From Macquaria australasica (lineage: Eukaryota; Chordata; Actinopteri; Centrarchiformes; Percichthyidae), in NCBI GenBank assembly GCA_005408345.1, contig SEMN01000261.1:62001-126000 (forward strand): 64,000 nucleotides of DNA, given 5' to 3'. Below, in pieces: positions 1-13,800 of the stretch; the stretch's first letter is position 1, and every line of letters starts with the position of its first letter. The notes beneath the pieces are model-generated. The model was given only the letters and a program-made list of their open reading frames with translations, did not search any database and was not told the origin of the DNA. The position numbers and the translations under genes were made by a program.

Positions 1-347
1 TTGATAGCTGCGAAGCCGATATAACAGCAGTGACTGCTTCACAATGGTCGGGTTGGCCTGCTGACAAGCCATCAGCTAACACACACGCACACATGCACAC
101 ACACATATACACACAGATAAGCAAAGGCACAAAGACAAAAACACTGAAAAAAAAAACCACAGGGACATGCACTATAATGTGTGTATAGTTTAAAACATCA
201 CACCTCACACATGAACACAAACACACCTCATAAAAGGTGGAGGCTTATGGCTCATTCATGTATCCCTCATAAGGACTCTTCACACACTACATCAGAACCC
301 AGCTGCATGCAAATACTCATCGTACAGCATGTATGGCTCTTGTGGAT

Positions 348-348
<1 letters not shown>

Positions 349-384
<36 letters not shown>
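349..384. repeat. (CA)n microsatellite
   Basis: Eighteen uninterrupted CA units. Other CA-rich, less perfect stretches are at about 80-112 and 190-230. Confidence 0.9.
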
Positions 385-387
<3 letters not shown>

Positions 388-2558
388 ACGGCAAAATAAC
401 AGACGGTAAAAAAGGTTAGGAGAGAATAATTGACTGGTCCATTAGCTCTCTCTTTTTCTGTCTCTCCTAACCGAACATGTTTCGGTCTGCGTTGCTTTCT
501 ACCTGTAGTCTGTAATCTCAGCTACAGCTGAAATTAAAACATCTAATACTGTAATTCTATGTCATCTGCATGGCTGAGTTGTTAAGCTGGGACATTTTGT
601 GCGGTCTGTTCACACCAGAGCTGTTGCACAGAAAGTTATACATTTTCCGCCATTTTTGTACTAATCAACCGTTAAATGAGACTAGTGGTTAATTCTTTCA
701 ACTTTTCAAGGATCTTCTGCACAACTACAAACAAAGCCTCTATCTGAAACAGCAATGAAGCAGAAAGGGAAAGAGACGGAAATTGCTCAGAAGTAAGGGT
801 GAATTTGGAGCAACCTAGCTATTTTGCTTTATCCAACTAACCTGTGCATCATTAAACAGGAGTTGCAATCTGCTGAAAAAGCCACAGACTTGTGCCACAT
901 TTCTTTGCAGTGTGGGATTATGTTAGAAGCATGACTGTTGATGCTCAGCAATTATTGTCATCGTTTTCATTACCTTTATCTGCCACAAACTTACAGATTT
1001 TAGTTAAAGAGCAACCTAATTTGGAGCTTTAAAGTTTAGAGCAATAAATTGCGCTTGACAACAGTGATGACATGCAAACTCACTGCCCATTCATAATGCA
1101 AAGCAGTCAGGCTGACTAAAATAAACTAACCTAGGATGTTCAACGTGACACAGAGTATAAAGAAACAAAACCAGTAAACCAAGGCCAACTTTACCTCACT
1201 GTCCCAGCACAAAAACTAACCTCAATTACTCCCCTTATACAACTTTAAAAAGACTAACTTTGGCTTTCTTTTACAATACACTAGATTTAAAAAGATGGCA
1301 TTTTGCTCTCTGTCCCAATACCTGGACTGAAAACAGTTAACGCTATCTCACTGCTCAGTCCTTCAGTGTATAACACACACCAGCTAAACTGCTAACTGCT
1401 CGTTCCACTATAAATAGTGTTGTAAATGACATTTATAGAGGTTGTTAATGGAACTGCGCTTTTCACCTTCAGCTGTCATCACCATTGCCGACGGTATGTA
1501 TGCGTGTATTCTGTGAGTGTGTTAGTGTAAAAAAAAACCAAAAAAAACCAAGGACTCATGGGCAGGGTTGATGTCAGCTGACGGTGCATTGTTCTCGACC
1601 ACAAACAGATACCCATATGCTAGAATGCAGACACACACAGAAATATACTGTATGAATGCAACCAAACGATGAGAAAGAGCTGCATGCAGGCAAACACACA
1701 TGCAAATCTTTTCCCAGAACAGCAACCTTTCCTTCTAGCAGTCTCACACCTTACCCCATAAAGATTTTCACAAGTTTAAGTGAAGAAAATATCTGTTTCT
1801 AACTCTTAGTTTTTTGTATTGAAGTGTAACTCTTTCACTGTTATGAGCACTTACTAGACTGTAAAATATACCATTTTTCCACAATATCCCTCAGTTTATA
1901 TTTTATATCTACATCATTTTAGACTGATCTCCACTCACTGAAATCACTCACTTCATTAAGTCACTGCTGTTGAAACAAAAGACTTAGTACAGGGATGTTT
2001 TGCAGTTCAAAATCCTGTTATCCAGCACAGTACAGTACACGGTGTAGCTTATTATTGTGTATTTGGGGAGATTATTTGCACAGGTAGGTACATAACAGCT
2101 CCCCGGGCTCCATAAAGGTGCCATTAATACTGTTAATCATTCATTAACACTGAACACTTGAGGCAAATGACACAACCTGCCTTATCATAACTGAGCGAGT
2201 CTACCAGGCTAACAGCTCTGCCTACTGTTGTGTGTTTTCTACGTGTGCGTCTGACAAAGACAGACTTCCTATTCACATGCACACACTTCCTCTGCTCATA
2301 AACACAGGTCCCGAAAGCACAGAGCTGGATGCATGTGTGCAGGTGCTTTTGTGAGAACAGGACACACATGGACGCGCTCAGACAATCACAAGCGGTACAT
2401 TAACAGCCTGTCAGTGCTTCTTAAAGTAGCCAGCTACCAAGCGCGCAACATCACCAAAGTACACACACGCAAACACACACAAGCCTTAGACAAACTCATT
2501 ATCAAAGTAAGTCACATTAGGTCCCAAACTACAAGCTTATGCCCTCTTCCCTCTTAAG

Positions 2559-2583
2559 CACACACACACACACACACACACAC
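2559..2583. repeat. (CA)n microsatellite
   Basis: Twelve CA units, in a CA-biased stretch that also includes 2460-2480 and 2710-2735. Confidence 0.9.
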
Positions 2584-3057
2584 TCATGCAGTTTGAGCTA
2601 ACCCATATGTTTGGGTGGGATAAGTCCACGTCACCTCTTAGTGTCTTTAATGCATTAAGTCCTTTCTTTCAATTCTCTATTAGTGCAATAGCCAGGCTCT
2701 GCGCACAATAACACACCCACACACAGACACACAAACAATCCCATTAGCAGATTGCTGTCCATTCAGTACCTGTTAGTTCAGTGGCTGAAGGCCTTCATGA
2801 ACTAAATTTAAATGGATGCAGGCATTTGACTGCACAGGCAGACTAAGAAAGTATTACAACGGCGATGTAATGGAAACAGGTGCTTACAGTCAAAAGTAAC
2901 AGGAAGTATTCTATACAGTATGTGTACAGTTGGACAATATAGGTTTAATGTGCCCTTTTCTCCAGCAAAGATAATTATAATAATTAGGCAGATATTTTGT
3001 CTTGTACAGAGAAAAGGCAGGTTTTACTTTATATACTTTTATCTACAACTTATCTGG

Positions 3058-3176
3058 TGATTGTTTTTTTCAATTCATTGATTATCATTTAGTCTATAAA
3101 ATGTCAGAAAATAGTGAACATTTTCCAGAGCTCAAGTGGATGTCTTAAAATGATTAACTAACAGCTCAAAACTCAA

Positions 3177-3216
<40 letters not shown>

Positions 3217-3390
3217 AATATTAAACTGAGAAAGCAGCACATCTTCACATATGAGAATCTGGAAACATACATTTGGCATTATAGCTTAATAAATGATAAT
3301 AAGATGATTAATTGATTTTCAAAATTGTAGACAATTAATTTTCATGATAGGCCAACCAATTAAATGTACTCATCTAATCGTTTCAGCACT
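3058..3390. repeat. Degenerate interspersed repeat with internal (AT)n
   Basis: Contains word patterns I recognise from a very common percomorph interspersed repeat: AAATGTCAGAAAATAGTGAA near 3100, CAGCTCAAAACTCAAAGATA near 3162, TTGGCATTATAGCTTAATAA near 3271, and an end rich in ATTAATTGATT ending at CGTTTCAGCACT (3379-3390). A perfect (AT)n run at 3178-3213 has expanded inside it. Its class is uncertain; a library search would settle it. Confidence 0.5.
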
Positions 3391-3774
3391 AAATACTTAA
3401 CTTTTAAACTAATGTCATATCTGGTTGATTTTTCATTTATCCACTGTTTCTATGCAGTTTTAGCGTTTACGTGATTGTGCATCACAGTTCTATAATGACA
3501 TCTATCGAAGAGGAAGGAAATCTCTGATAACTTTTTTCAAATTGTTGCTGGCTCTGTAAAAAACCATGCATCTCCAAACTTTAGCTCAAGAAGTCTGAGG
3601 GTTTTCTCAAGCCACAAAGGATGTGTGTTTTTCATTGAACGGAGTATAAACTCAGGTTCAGTTTACTTGACTTACATCAGACAAGATGAAATGTTTTATT
3701 CATTTCAGTGAGCGTGCTTGAATTTGTGCAAGCAGTTTCCCAGTGCATGCATAGGAAGTATATTCTATTCATGT

Positions 3775-3858
3775 GTATGTGTGTCTGTGTGTGTGTGTGT
3801 GTGCACATCTGCATCAATTTTTAAATGTCTATATACGTGTGCATTTGTGTGTGTGTAC
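3775..3858. repeat. GT-flanked unit, copy 1
   Basis: A (GT)n run is followed by ACATCTGCATCAAT, TTTAAATGT, CTATATACGTGTGCATTTG and another GT run. The same arrangement recurs at 5903-5989 with a few substitutions. Confidence 0.6.
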
Positions 3859-4627
3859 ATACCCACATGCATTTGTACACATTTCCTCAGTGCCTTTGGA
3901 ACATATCAGGCAGCATGATATTAATTTAATCTGGACTGCTGGGATCTCATTTCCATTCTGTCCCATGTAGACGATGGGGCCGTTATATAAAAGCACTTAA
4001 GCTGATGAGATCGCCCAAGACGTTGCACGCTGTGATGTCATGATGCAATCTGACTGGACACTGCAGTATGATGTCACATCTGAAACTAATGACTTTAAAT
4101 CATAATTGGATCCAGTTTCATAATGGAATTGTTTCATATTGCGTCTCGCTTCACAGGTCACATACTTGAATGTCTTTCTCTACAGACACAGTACCATGTT
4201 TTCCATTTATTTTAAGTCTGATCTGCACTCTCCTCCATTCAAAACAAAGGCTCAGTTACTGTGTTCTTACTGTGATGCCACCGTCTCGGTCTATTAAAGT
4301 GCCTGTGTAGTGCTTTGTAATGTTGACATGCTTTCTAGATCAGTGGGATAATGCTTTTAGGAGGTTTTTCCTGCCTTAGTGATGTTACACATGCACACAC
4401 ACACATTTTAGGCAGCCTGTCTTCCATTGTAATGTTGAACTAAAAGATGAAAGTATGGTGTCTGTCTGGCTCTAAAGACCCTCTCTCTCTCTTTCTGTAT
4501 TCCCCCTGGACGCACACACACACACACAAACGCACAAAATACACATACAGGCTCAGCAGACACCTCAATTATGATAATGTGGATCAGCATTAATGTATCC
4601 TTACAGCACGACTGGCTTTCAACAATG

Positions 4628-4628
<1 letters not shown>

Positions 4629-4677
<49 letters not shown>
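4629..4677. repeat. (GT)n microsatellite
   Basis: About 24 perfect TG units. A short (CA)n lies upstream at about 4512-4528 and another downstream at 4767-4783, so opposite-phase tracts face each other within 300 bp. Confidence 0.95.
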
Positions 4678-4680
<3 letters not shown>

Positions 4681-5747
4681 AGACAGCGGGAGAGGAGGGG
4701 CAGCTACTGTATCTCATTTAACACAGGTTACTCCCTCCAGGAAAGCAAAATGCTGAGGCCTTCTTACACACACACACACACACAAGAAGATAAACATGTA
4801 TACACACACAGACTTACACACACTGTTAAAAAGAAAAGTTTGTCATGAATGCGACAAAAGGAAAATATGGACAAACAGAAAGATAAGAGGATTCAGGAAA
4901 ATGCTGAAGCCAGTGTCTGCTGAAGGAAAGATCAAGTAAGACAAAGAAAGGGACAAAATAAGAGAGACACTGAAATAAACAATGAAAAAAAAGAACAAAA
5001 GTGAGGATTCTTGTGTGTTTTTCGGTTTGTGTGAATCTGTGCGTTGGCCAGTTTCAACAGTCCAGATGGCCTCGAATTTGGCCTGAAAAACTCAGATTAT
5101 ACAATCTAAACAATGTAAAACATTCAAAACTCACAGACAAAGAATATGCAGCAGCACAATAGGGCCACACTAACTTAGCAGTCTTGGGAATAGACCATTT
5201 GAATAACCAGACTATTCAGAAAGCATGTAGAAAATGAGCAAAAAGTGCACTTTATCAACCTACACACCTACTTGAATAAAAAGTATAAACTCCACTCATT
5301 TGTCTGAACCAGTGACACCAGCAGCAGTGTTAAAGTCCTCCACTTATGGACTGTATGCGGTGCAAGAAGCAGTATCAACAGTGTTAGTGCAGTACAAGTA
5401 CACATAGATCATTTGAGAAAACCTCTTTCGGTCAGTTCGCAACAACTGCTCCTCTTGAAAAGGGGTTTCCCCTCTCTCATCTCCTCTGCAGCTCTTTCAT
5501 CACAAGCCTGCTGTTTCTTCCTCCTCCTTCCTTTCCTCGTCTTCCCTCCTTTTTCCTCCCCCCTCCTCTCCCCGACTCCCTCCCTCCCTCCCTCCATGTA
5601 ATTACCACCTCAGACTCCAATTAAAAGAAACCACAATAAAGAGAGCAAAGGAGGTAGACCGAGGGGCGGTAAGGGAGAGAGAAAGAGAGGGGAGAGAGAG
5701 ACAGAGGGGGGAATTTAATGAGAGGTTTGTCCACCCACACAAACCCA

Positions 5748-5900
5748 CACACACACACACACACACACACGCACGCACACTCATATACATAAAGACATAC
5801 ACTCCAAAATTAGTAGCATATGCAGGTAATACAACATTTTAAAAAAACTCAAGGTTTTTAAACTGGCAAAAGATAAGAGAAAGTTTTAAAAAACAATAGG

Positions 5901-5936
<36 letters not shown>

Positions 5937-6076
5937 ATCTGCATCAATGTTTAAATGTTTATATTCATGTGCATTTGTGTGTGTGTGAGTGAGGGGGGCT
6001 GCTAACAGTTTTTCCTCTGTTTTGCTCCAGCCTGTTTCCTGCCATTAAGGTTCCCAGTGTTACTCTGCTTTCCTTA

Positions 6077-6124
<48 letters not shown>

Positions 6125-6485
6125 AAATTGAATAAAAAAGAAAGAGACAGAAGGTCAATATGTAGAAAGAGGATGATAAAAAAACAAAAGAAGAGAACTG
6201 GAGATCAACAAGTCAGAGAGAGAGAGAGAGACAACATGGAGAGAGAAAACAACACAGTCAATATTTGCTTTCAAAATGGACCAATGCACACACACACACA
6301 CACACACACAGACATTCACATACACAATATTACTAAAGAAACTCCCTCTGCAGCGGAAGACACTAACAACCAATAAACACAAACTAGGAACAGCAGGGTA
6401 GCCCTTACTGTCAAGCTGTCTTTGTGTGTGTGTGTGTGTGTGTAAGAAAGAACCTCATGGTTATGTGCCAACCAAGACTGCCAAA

Positions 6486-6516
<31 letters not shown>

Positions 6517-6626
6517 TACACAAAAAGAGTGAGAGAGAAGGAGTGCAGAGATGTGGTTTGATTTACTAGGTTGCCAAAGAGAGAACGAGCACAATATACA
6601 GAGAGGAAATAGATATCTTGGTTCAT

Positions 6627-6667
<41 letters not shown>
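5748..6667. repeat. Cluster of seven CA/GT microsatellites
   Basis: Within 920 bp: CA at 5748-5770, GT at 5903-5934, CA at 6081-6123, CA at 6287-6310, GT at 6423-6443, CA at 6486-6511 and CA at 6630-6667. Purine-rich AGAGAG stretches lie between them. Open frames made of repeated His-Thr or Cys-Val here are translated microsatellite, not genes. Confidence 0.95.
5903..5989. repeat. GT-flanked unit, copy 2
   Basis: (GT)n at 5903-5934, then ACATCTGCATCAATG, TTTAAATGT, TTATATTCATGTGCATTTG and GT again. It matches the 3775-3858 copy over roughly 55 non-microsatellite and flanking bases with about five or six differences. Confidence 0.6.
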
Positions 6668-6669
<2 letters not shown>

Positions 6670-6722
6670 TCAGTTTATCCTTTTTATTTAATACATCCAT
6701 TACTCAGCTTCTCTTTGAAGAC

Positions 6723-6727
<5 letters not shown>

Positions 6728-6786
<59 letters not shown>
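6728..6786. repeat. (GT)n microsatellite
   Basis: A perfect run of about 29 GT units, only 60 bp after a (CA)n run. The two can pair as an imperfect inverted repeat. Confidence 0.95.
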
Positions 6787-6787
<1 letters not shown>

Positions 6788-6939
6788 CCAGGCACGAGTC
6801 GCTGTGCTGACTTTATGACCAGGTGTGTTACCTTGAACACAACAGGGGTGGTAACTTGCTCTGCATGACCCACCCTGTGGTGTGTGTGTATGAACACACA
6901 CACTTACTTTACCAGCTTCATTGAACTGTAAATTCACTA

Positions 6940-8700
6940 AATACCATCGATGGTGCTTCTCTATGTTCTCTGGAAACCAGTTGGACCAAAGTGTGTCATG
7001 TTTACATTTGTGAACCGGTTCAACTTGATGGTTCAGTACTGACGAAAAGGTGGAATTTCAGAGCAGCCGAGTGTGTGTAATTATCTGTGTGTCCCATATA
7101 TTTACTCTGTTATCCCATGGCTAATAACATCCATAACGATATGGAGGGTGAAAGAAGCAATTTGTATTAATTGTCATAGTAATAGCAAATACAGTATTCC
7201 ATTCCTTCCACTCTCTGGGCATTTTGCACAGTTTTATTTTGCTGGAATACTACCTGGCCCCAGATCTGCTGTGTGGTAATTTGATTAAACACAAATTAAT
7301 TTAGGAATATGGAACATTTAAGCACAAAACTGAAATAAAAAAGATCTTAAACCTAGATTTTGAAACAGGGATCCTCCTGAAGACAGGGAGCCAAGATTAG
7401 ATAATAAATCAGGACAGAATAAATAAGGCCTTTATCCCGTCAGTTGATATTGTGGTTTAAAGGTGCATATTCCCAAACAAGAAGCTTTTGGGATTCCTGG
7501 AGATCCCCAAGAGCAGTTGCCCACTCTGCCCAGCTGGTAATCCAAACTAAAATTTTGCAATACAAATTCATGCAAAATGTGTCGGAGTTAAGCTGGGTTC
7601 TCACTTGACGATACTGATGACACCACCACAACACCAGATGGATGTATCATACATGAGCAGGCCTTATCCTGCTGTAATCATATTCCCCACAGTAACTGTG
7701 TTTACATTCTTTCATTTTGTGATATAAAGTGATGGTGGGTTACCCACAAACAATCAGGTAACTTCTATTTTGACACTCCTGCCATGCAATCACCGCGTTT
7801 GCAAAGTGGAGATGGCTTTGCTAGTTGTTTGTTGTTACTGAAAAGCAGCAGATTACTGAATCTTTCTTCAACTTCCTTAATGTTGTATTCACTATCAACA
7901 ATCTTCACCGGCATAAAAAACTTGTAGGAGAAAGCAGCCCACACAAGCAGCCCACGCTGACCAATCACAGTTCTTGCAGTCTCCACATGGTTATCAGTAG
8001 TGACCATAGCCCCACGACTAGAAGTCCTCATTTAGGCTTTTCATCCAAGTATTTACAAGAATATTAAAACAATACATTTTGAATTTGTAGATGAAAATAT
8101 AAGAGTTTGTAAGAGAGTATTACAGTATCTGGTTTTGGAAATATATTTATCGCTCACTATGGTATTGACCATGCATGTTAATGAAAGCACAATTTAATTC
8201 TGCAATGTCTAGAAATAATTTTCCTGAATTTGAGTGCAAGTTAAAAGTAAACCCAAAACTATTTCCTCACCTTTATCACAGAATATACTGTTTGCAATAC
8301 TTTTGTGTACTGTGGTTAATATTCTGCAGGACTTTGCAGTCACATCGTTGTATACCTTCACTGGTGAAATACTTTGGGTGAGTTTGCACAAAAACAGAAT
8401 TATCACTGCTGAAAGAAAACAGTAAAAGTGGAATTTACAAGACATTTCCTCTGCACTCAAACTCAGCAGTCTGCGCACGGTGGCTTCTTCCAGCTTCCAG
8501 CTGTCACTGAGAGTAAAGAAAATGCCAACAGGCACAAATCTGGAATGAGTGCTCACTGCTGCCAGTGCAGCGCTGGTGTGAGGAGTTTCACCACAAAAGG
8601 AGGTGTCCAGATTTTAAACAACCTCTTCTGACACAAACACTGAGACAGCAACATACTGTTCACGTAGCTTTATGTTTGATTGTGGCTGCTGGAGATCAAT
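6940..8700. other. Intergenic or intronic sequence, no gene seen
   Basis: No supported exon. The part at about 7760-8040 has a slightly more complex base pattern with 80-88 codon frames on both strands, and may be an old repeat. No terminal repeats were found for it. Confidence 0.4.
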
Positions 8701-8739
8701 GACCAAAAACAAGCGTGGTGAGATGAAATATGAGCTTGT

Positions 8740-8745
8740 TTGTGT

Positions 8746-8786
<41 letters not shown>

Positions 8787-8851
8787 TAGGAGGAAAGGGC
8801 CAAAGGAAGTATAGTATTCTACTCACGAGAGGAGACAGGGGAAAAGAGAGC

Positions 8852-8880
<29 letters not shown>
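8740..8880. repeat. Paired (GT)n microsatellites
   Basis: GT runs at 8740-8785 (one A interruption) and 8852-8880, separated by 66 bp of mixed purine-rich sequence. Confidence 0.95.
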
Positions 8881-8882
<2 letters not shown>

Positions 8883-9360
8883 CCTTCCTTTCCCTCTCAC
8901 ACTCCTCCCTCTGCCTTAATGCTGACACAGGTCCTGTACAAGGGGCAACACGCAGGCTCAAAGCATTGGCCTTAAATGTAAACAAATCACCTCCTCAGCT
9001 AATCTCAGCTCCTTCAATTATGAATCAGTTATTCATTTAACCCATAAATAAATTATGAATTACGAATGTAGCAAATTAAGGTTTCGTGAAAAAAGGTGAT
9101 ATCAGTAAAGCAACACAGAAAAATGTGGGTAAAGAGACGTATATAGATCGAGCGTGCTTTCACATTCCAGTCTGTCCATAAATGAACGCATTCACTGACC
9201 TGAAGATACACACAGGCATCCTGGTACACAGAAAGGCAGCAGACAGACACACAGATGGATTGACAGGCAAATCGATTGATGACTTTTGTTCATCCCAGAC
9301 TTCCAATCAGTCGGGGTAAACAGCCGCCAACTCTCTGAGGATCTTCTCATTGTGACTGCA

Positions 9361-9364
9361 GTGT

Positions 9365-9427
<63 letters not shown>
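9361..9427. repeat. (GT)n microsatellite
   Basis: About 33 GT units with one TCT interruption near the start, followed by GCGTGCGTG. Confidence 0.95.
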
Positions 9428-9431
<4 letters not shown>

Positions 9432-10690
9432 CGTGACCTTGAAAAAGCTAACAGGTTAAGTGGATGCTGTCAGTGCCTCAACGTGACCAAGGTGACCCTG
9501 CGTGACCTCTGACCCTCTCTTAAACACGTGACGCCCATCACCTTCTGTCTGTCTGGTTGGTTGGTTTGGTCCTGGACGAGACGGATCAATTACACTCTCT
9601 TTCTCTCTGTCTCATTTCATCAATAACTATTAGTTTCGGTCTCTTTTCCCAAAGCTTATCAAATCTGATTTAATTTTTCTTATTTCCTTTTTCCTTTTCT
9701 CTTTAATTTCACCCTGTGCTCTCCCACTTTCCAGCCTTTTCAGCCCTCTTTTCTCGGGTCATTACATCACAACATCAAAATTCAACCTTCTCTCCGTCCC
9801 TTCTCGTTCTCCTTTATTTCACCTTGAGTTGGAGAACAATAAAATCAATACTGATTGATATGATTGATGATGGTCCCAGACAACAGTCAGCAATACTGGA
9901 CAGAAAGTCTTAAGACAGGAAAGAGTTCTTTAACTCATTCCAGATTTCATCACAAGAAGTAAAGTTTTTAATTCATAATGCCTCTGGGATTGTCCAGGTT
10001 TGATTAAAATTCTAACAAGGTTTCACTTTAACTTGAAATTAAATAGAACAAGGGGTAGAAAAAACATAAAACTCTTCAGCTTAAGTGTACCCTATGTGTC
10101 TAAATGCTAAAAACTGTTCTCTATAATTGGTTTCAGCATGCTTTCTATCAGATGGGATTTTCACGCAACAGGGGGCTAGAGGGGAAGGAGATGAGGGCAG
10201 AAAGCAGGAGTGAATCCCAATGAGTTGATGATATATGCTTGAGCTGTGCGCTGCAATAATTTCACCTAAAGCCCACTGTAGGTAATACACACTGAATGCT
10301 AGACACACCATCGCACTCTCTGCTAAACTCTTGAAGACTTTAACTCCAGAAACAGCCTTTAAAAAAGCCGTATTTCACCTCTCATGACACAGCACATTTC
10401 ACAAGAGTTTTATGAACGCGGGAGTGGGAACAAGGCAGGAAGGAGTGAATGAATAAATGAATGAATGAATGGAGGAAGGAGAATTCCACCAACCCATTTA
10501 CAATATCAGCCTACCATGTCGCTGACCTTCAAGTGCCTTGTGTTTAAACTGTTCACAGTGGTCACACTAGGTGGGGACAGACATATCAGAGCGAAAGACG
10601 CAGAATTAGGACTGAGCGAAAAAGCTGCCAAGGATCCCAAATGAAATCCTCCTGGGAATGCAACAAAGGGAATCTGCTTGCGTCGTCTGC

Positions 10691-10703
10691 GTGTGTGTGT
10701 GTG

Positions 10704-10759
<56 letters not shown>
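10691..10759. repeat. (GT)n microsatellite
   Basis: About 34 GT units with a single C interruption at 10710. Confidence 0.95.
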
Positions 10760-10760
<1 letters not shown>

Positions 10761-10899
10761 CCTTTTGACATCTGACTCGGTTTGACCTTTACTCTGACAA
10801 GCTCCCGTCAGAGGAGTGCTTGTGTGGGCTGACCGTTCACAAACAACGTGGGAGAGTGCATGAACAACTATGTACGTGTGCACCGCTAATGTAATTCTC

Positions 10900-13800
10900 A
10901 GACTCACAGCTTCATAGAGAGTGCATTATGAGTATAAAGCGTATGAGAAGCTAATGAACTTTGCTGACGAATGTAAGGAGTGACAGAATATTTTCTGTAG
11001 GTGGCTGATGACAGCAGAGAATTTACTCCTCTCATCCTTTCATTCACTTCCTCTCCTTTATGTTGATCTCATTTTGGTTTTAGTTCAATTAAATACCCTC
11101 CTTTTTGGCTAAATATTTCACACATTTTACATTACTAACCCTAAGTCATACTAAAAAGCACTGTTTCTTTGAATGTATAATTTGACGGAAAAAAACTAAT
11201 TTGTAGGAGGATTTAGCTTAGTTTGAGGTTTAGCTCTAGCTTTACCTTTAGCAGTAGCTTAGCCTGTTTTTCTCTGAGCTTAGCAATGAAAAAAACAAAA
11301 GATGAGACAATGAACAAAAACAGGGGAATGAGAAGAAAGACAAAACAGGAGACAAAAATAAAACAGAGATGTAGCTAGAGAGAAGCAGCAGCAACAGGAA
11401 GAGATGCTAAGTTTACAGCCAGGGACGAAGCAGATAAACTATGGTGGAAACTTTTAAACCACCTGAGGTATTTCTGACAAAACCAAAGAGCGATTTATAA
11501 ATAGGACGTCAGGTTTTGAAATGCCTCATCTTTCCGTTATGCGCTCAAGCTACGGCCAGCAAACTACATCAACTACACTTAGAAGAAAGAGAGGGATGAG
11601 GGCTAGAAAAGACTGGCGAAGAAACAGAGAGAGAATGGGATGCAGGGATGAGAAAGAGGAAAGACTGTTCTCTTGTCTTTGGATAACCACTTCATATTCC
11701 CTGGTGGGAGACAACAATGCAGCCTCAACCCAAACACATAATCTACTGTAGTCCACATGTATTCTCACAGGCAAAACCCCAGTTCAGACAGTTTAGTGGT
11801 TACACTCTTCCTGGCCTAATCCCCCTGATATGAAAACATGCTGCGATGAACATTTTGCACATCATGAGCCTGACCATCCCTACAAACATAACATATTTGA
11901 CCACTTTTCCTGCATAAAAGCTCCATATCACCACATGGAGTATCTAAGGCAACATCAGGTGTCACATGTATCATGTAAAACCAGTTTGAATTTGAAATAA
12001 ACATGGAATATAAGTTGCCTTAGCTACACTGCAACTACACAGGGTAAGAACTATAATTTCTGAATGGAACAAAGCACATAATCACTCTATTAAAACTAAA
12101 TGATCAAGTCACGGTGGAGACCAAACAATTCCTCCAGTAACATCGTAAAAAATGCATACATTTTTATGAAGTAGACAATGTGACTACTGTTTAGGCCGTC
12201 ATCTGCTTACCAAACTGATCACGAGACAAGATGCTTCAGGCTCACCATCTGAAATAAACAATTTCCTGGAGGAATTCCTAAATCAACACTTCATCTGAAA
12301 TCTAAAACCAGCAGACGAGCAACTAAGAAAATTCAACAGAACTGAACTGAACTGAACTGCAGAATTAATTTAAGCTTGATGGCCAAAAAAGTTGGCAGAG
12401 GTTGCACTTTTCACACTCATCAGTTATTATCAGAGCTGGATGCTTCCTTGTTCCCGTATCAGTGTCATTTACTGTGAAGCAACTTTTTCATCTGGCAAGT
12501 AAAATTCACGAGAAGCACAGACCAGACTAGAGCCTCTATCCCTACCCACCACACAACAGTATGTAGTGAAATCAAGGCGCTAGCTGCATTTTCCAGCCTG
12601 ATTTGATTAGTCTGTTACACGGGACTCCCATCCATCCGCCCACTCACACACATAGTTCATCGCTAGCCAACTGCAAATGTTGGCACTAAAACAGAAAACT
12701 ACAATAGAGTAATAAATCTGCTATCACTGAAAGCTACTGGAGTGAGAAATGTTTGAATAGAGATTCTGTTAAGCTCCTGTTGACTAAAAACAAAGAAAAA
12801 GTATAGTTTTGGTGAGCAGGCAGGCAAACTGATCTGCCAGCCAAGCAGGTGGTGCAGTAGATGGACACTGGGTGGCCTTATGAGCGACATAATGCTTATA
12901 TACCTGCATAGTTTCCGACAAACCAAGCTAATCAAATTAAACACCGCTCCTCTCTCCCTCACTGTAAATGGACCCTGATCCATGCAGTGGGATGCACCGC
13001 TGGGAGCCAGGCCCTCCCTCGTGTGCCGACACCCTAATGAGTTTCATGTGAGGGGCATTGAAACAGCTGCAGTGAAACTGACTGGAGCTGGCAGAGGGGC
13101 ACTCCCTGATCCAGTCCCAACAGACATACACACAGAAATGTAACGTAAAGCCAAGTGGAGTCTTGTTTCGTATTTAAATACAGTGCCATTTAATCATTAT
13201 TTCCATTTGTATGGACATTAAAGAAATTATATCAGCAACATTAAGGTTTTCTTTACTAAAATGTCTAGATACAAATGTGTACTTTATGAATATATTTTGC
13301 CATTGCTGAGCCAAATGCTAAATTGTTAGTAAAAACACAAGTATGATGGGCTAAATAGGCTTGTTTGTGATTTCTTTATATGAAAATCCCACACTCTGAT
13401 GGTAACTTCATTATGCAGCGGGTAATTTCAGCCAAGCAGTTTTATGACTTTTCCACAAACACTCAACCAGAGAGTTGGAACAATTCCACATCAGTCTAAT
13501 TAGCAACGCTGCCATTTCATATTGCATCTTACAAGCACAACAGACACAGATGTAGCATAACAGCATTGAGGCAGTGAGAAATAACGTCTTCGTGATGCAA
13601 GACAGATGGATCATATGGACCAAAGTGACCTTAAAAAATAAAGGTATCTTGAAACAAGGCTAGTGTGTAATTGTCACACCAGAAAACAGAATTTATTGAT
13701 GAATGGAAAGTGGAGAGACAAATTTGCCATTCTTAACTCCGTATCAAGGTTTGGCCCTGAGGATGGAGGCAGAGGAAGGCCCATGTTGTCACCTAAATCA

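Larger units (their letters stand above)
1..3050. other. Intergenic or intronic sequence, no gene seen
   Basis: AT-rich sequence with scattered CA-rich words and two short (CA)n tracts. Short frames are rich in His/Thr or Cys/Val from microsatellites. No splice-bounded exon or RNA gene was recognised. Confidence 0.5.

Noticed and set aside
7765..8067. 88-codon minus-strand and 80-codon plus-strand frames that look less repetitive than most
   Set aside because: No domain recognised, no splice-site pair or start context, and probably part of an old repeat; not enough to call a gene or pseudogene.
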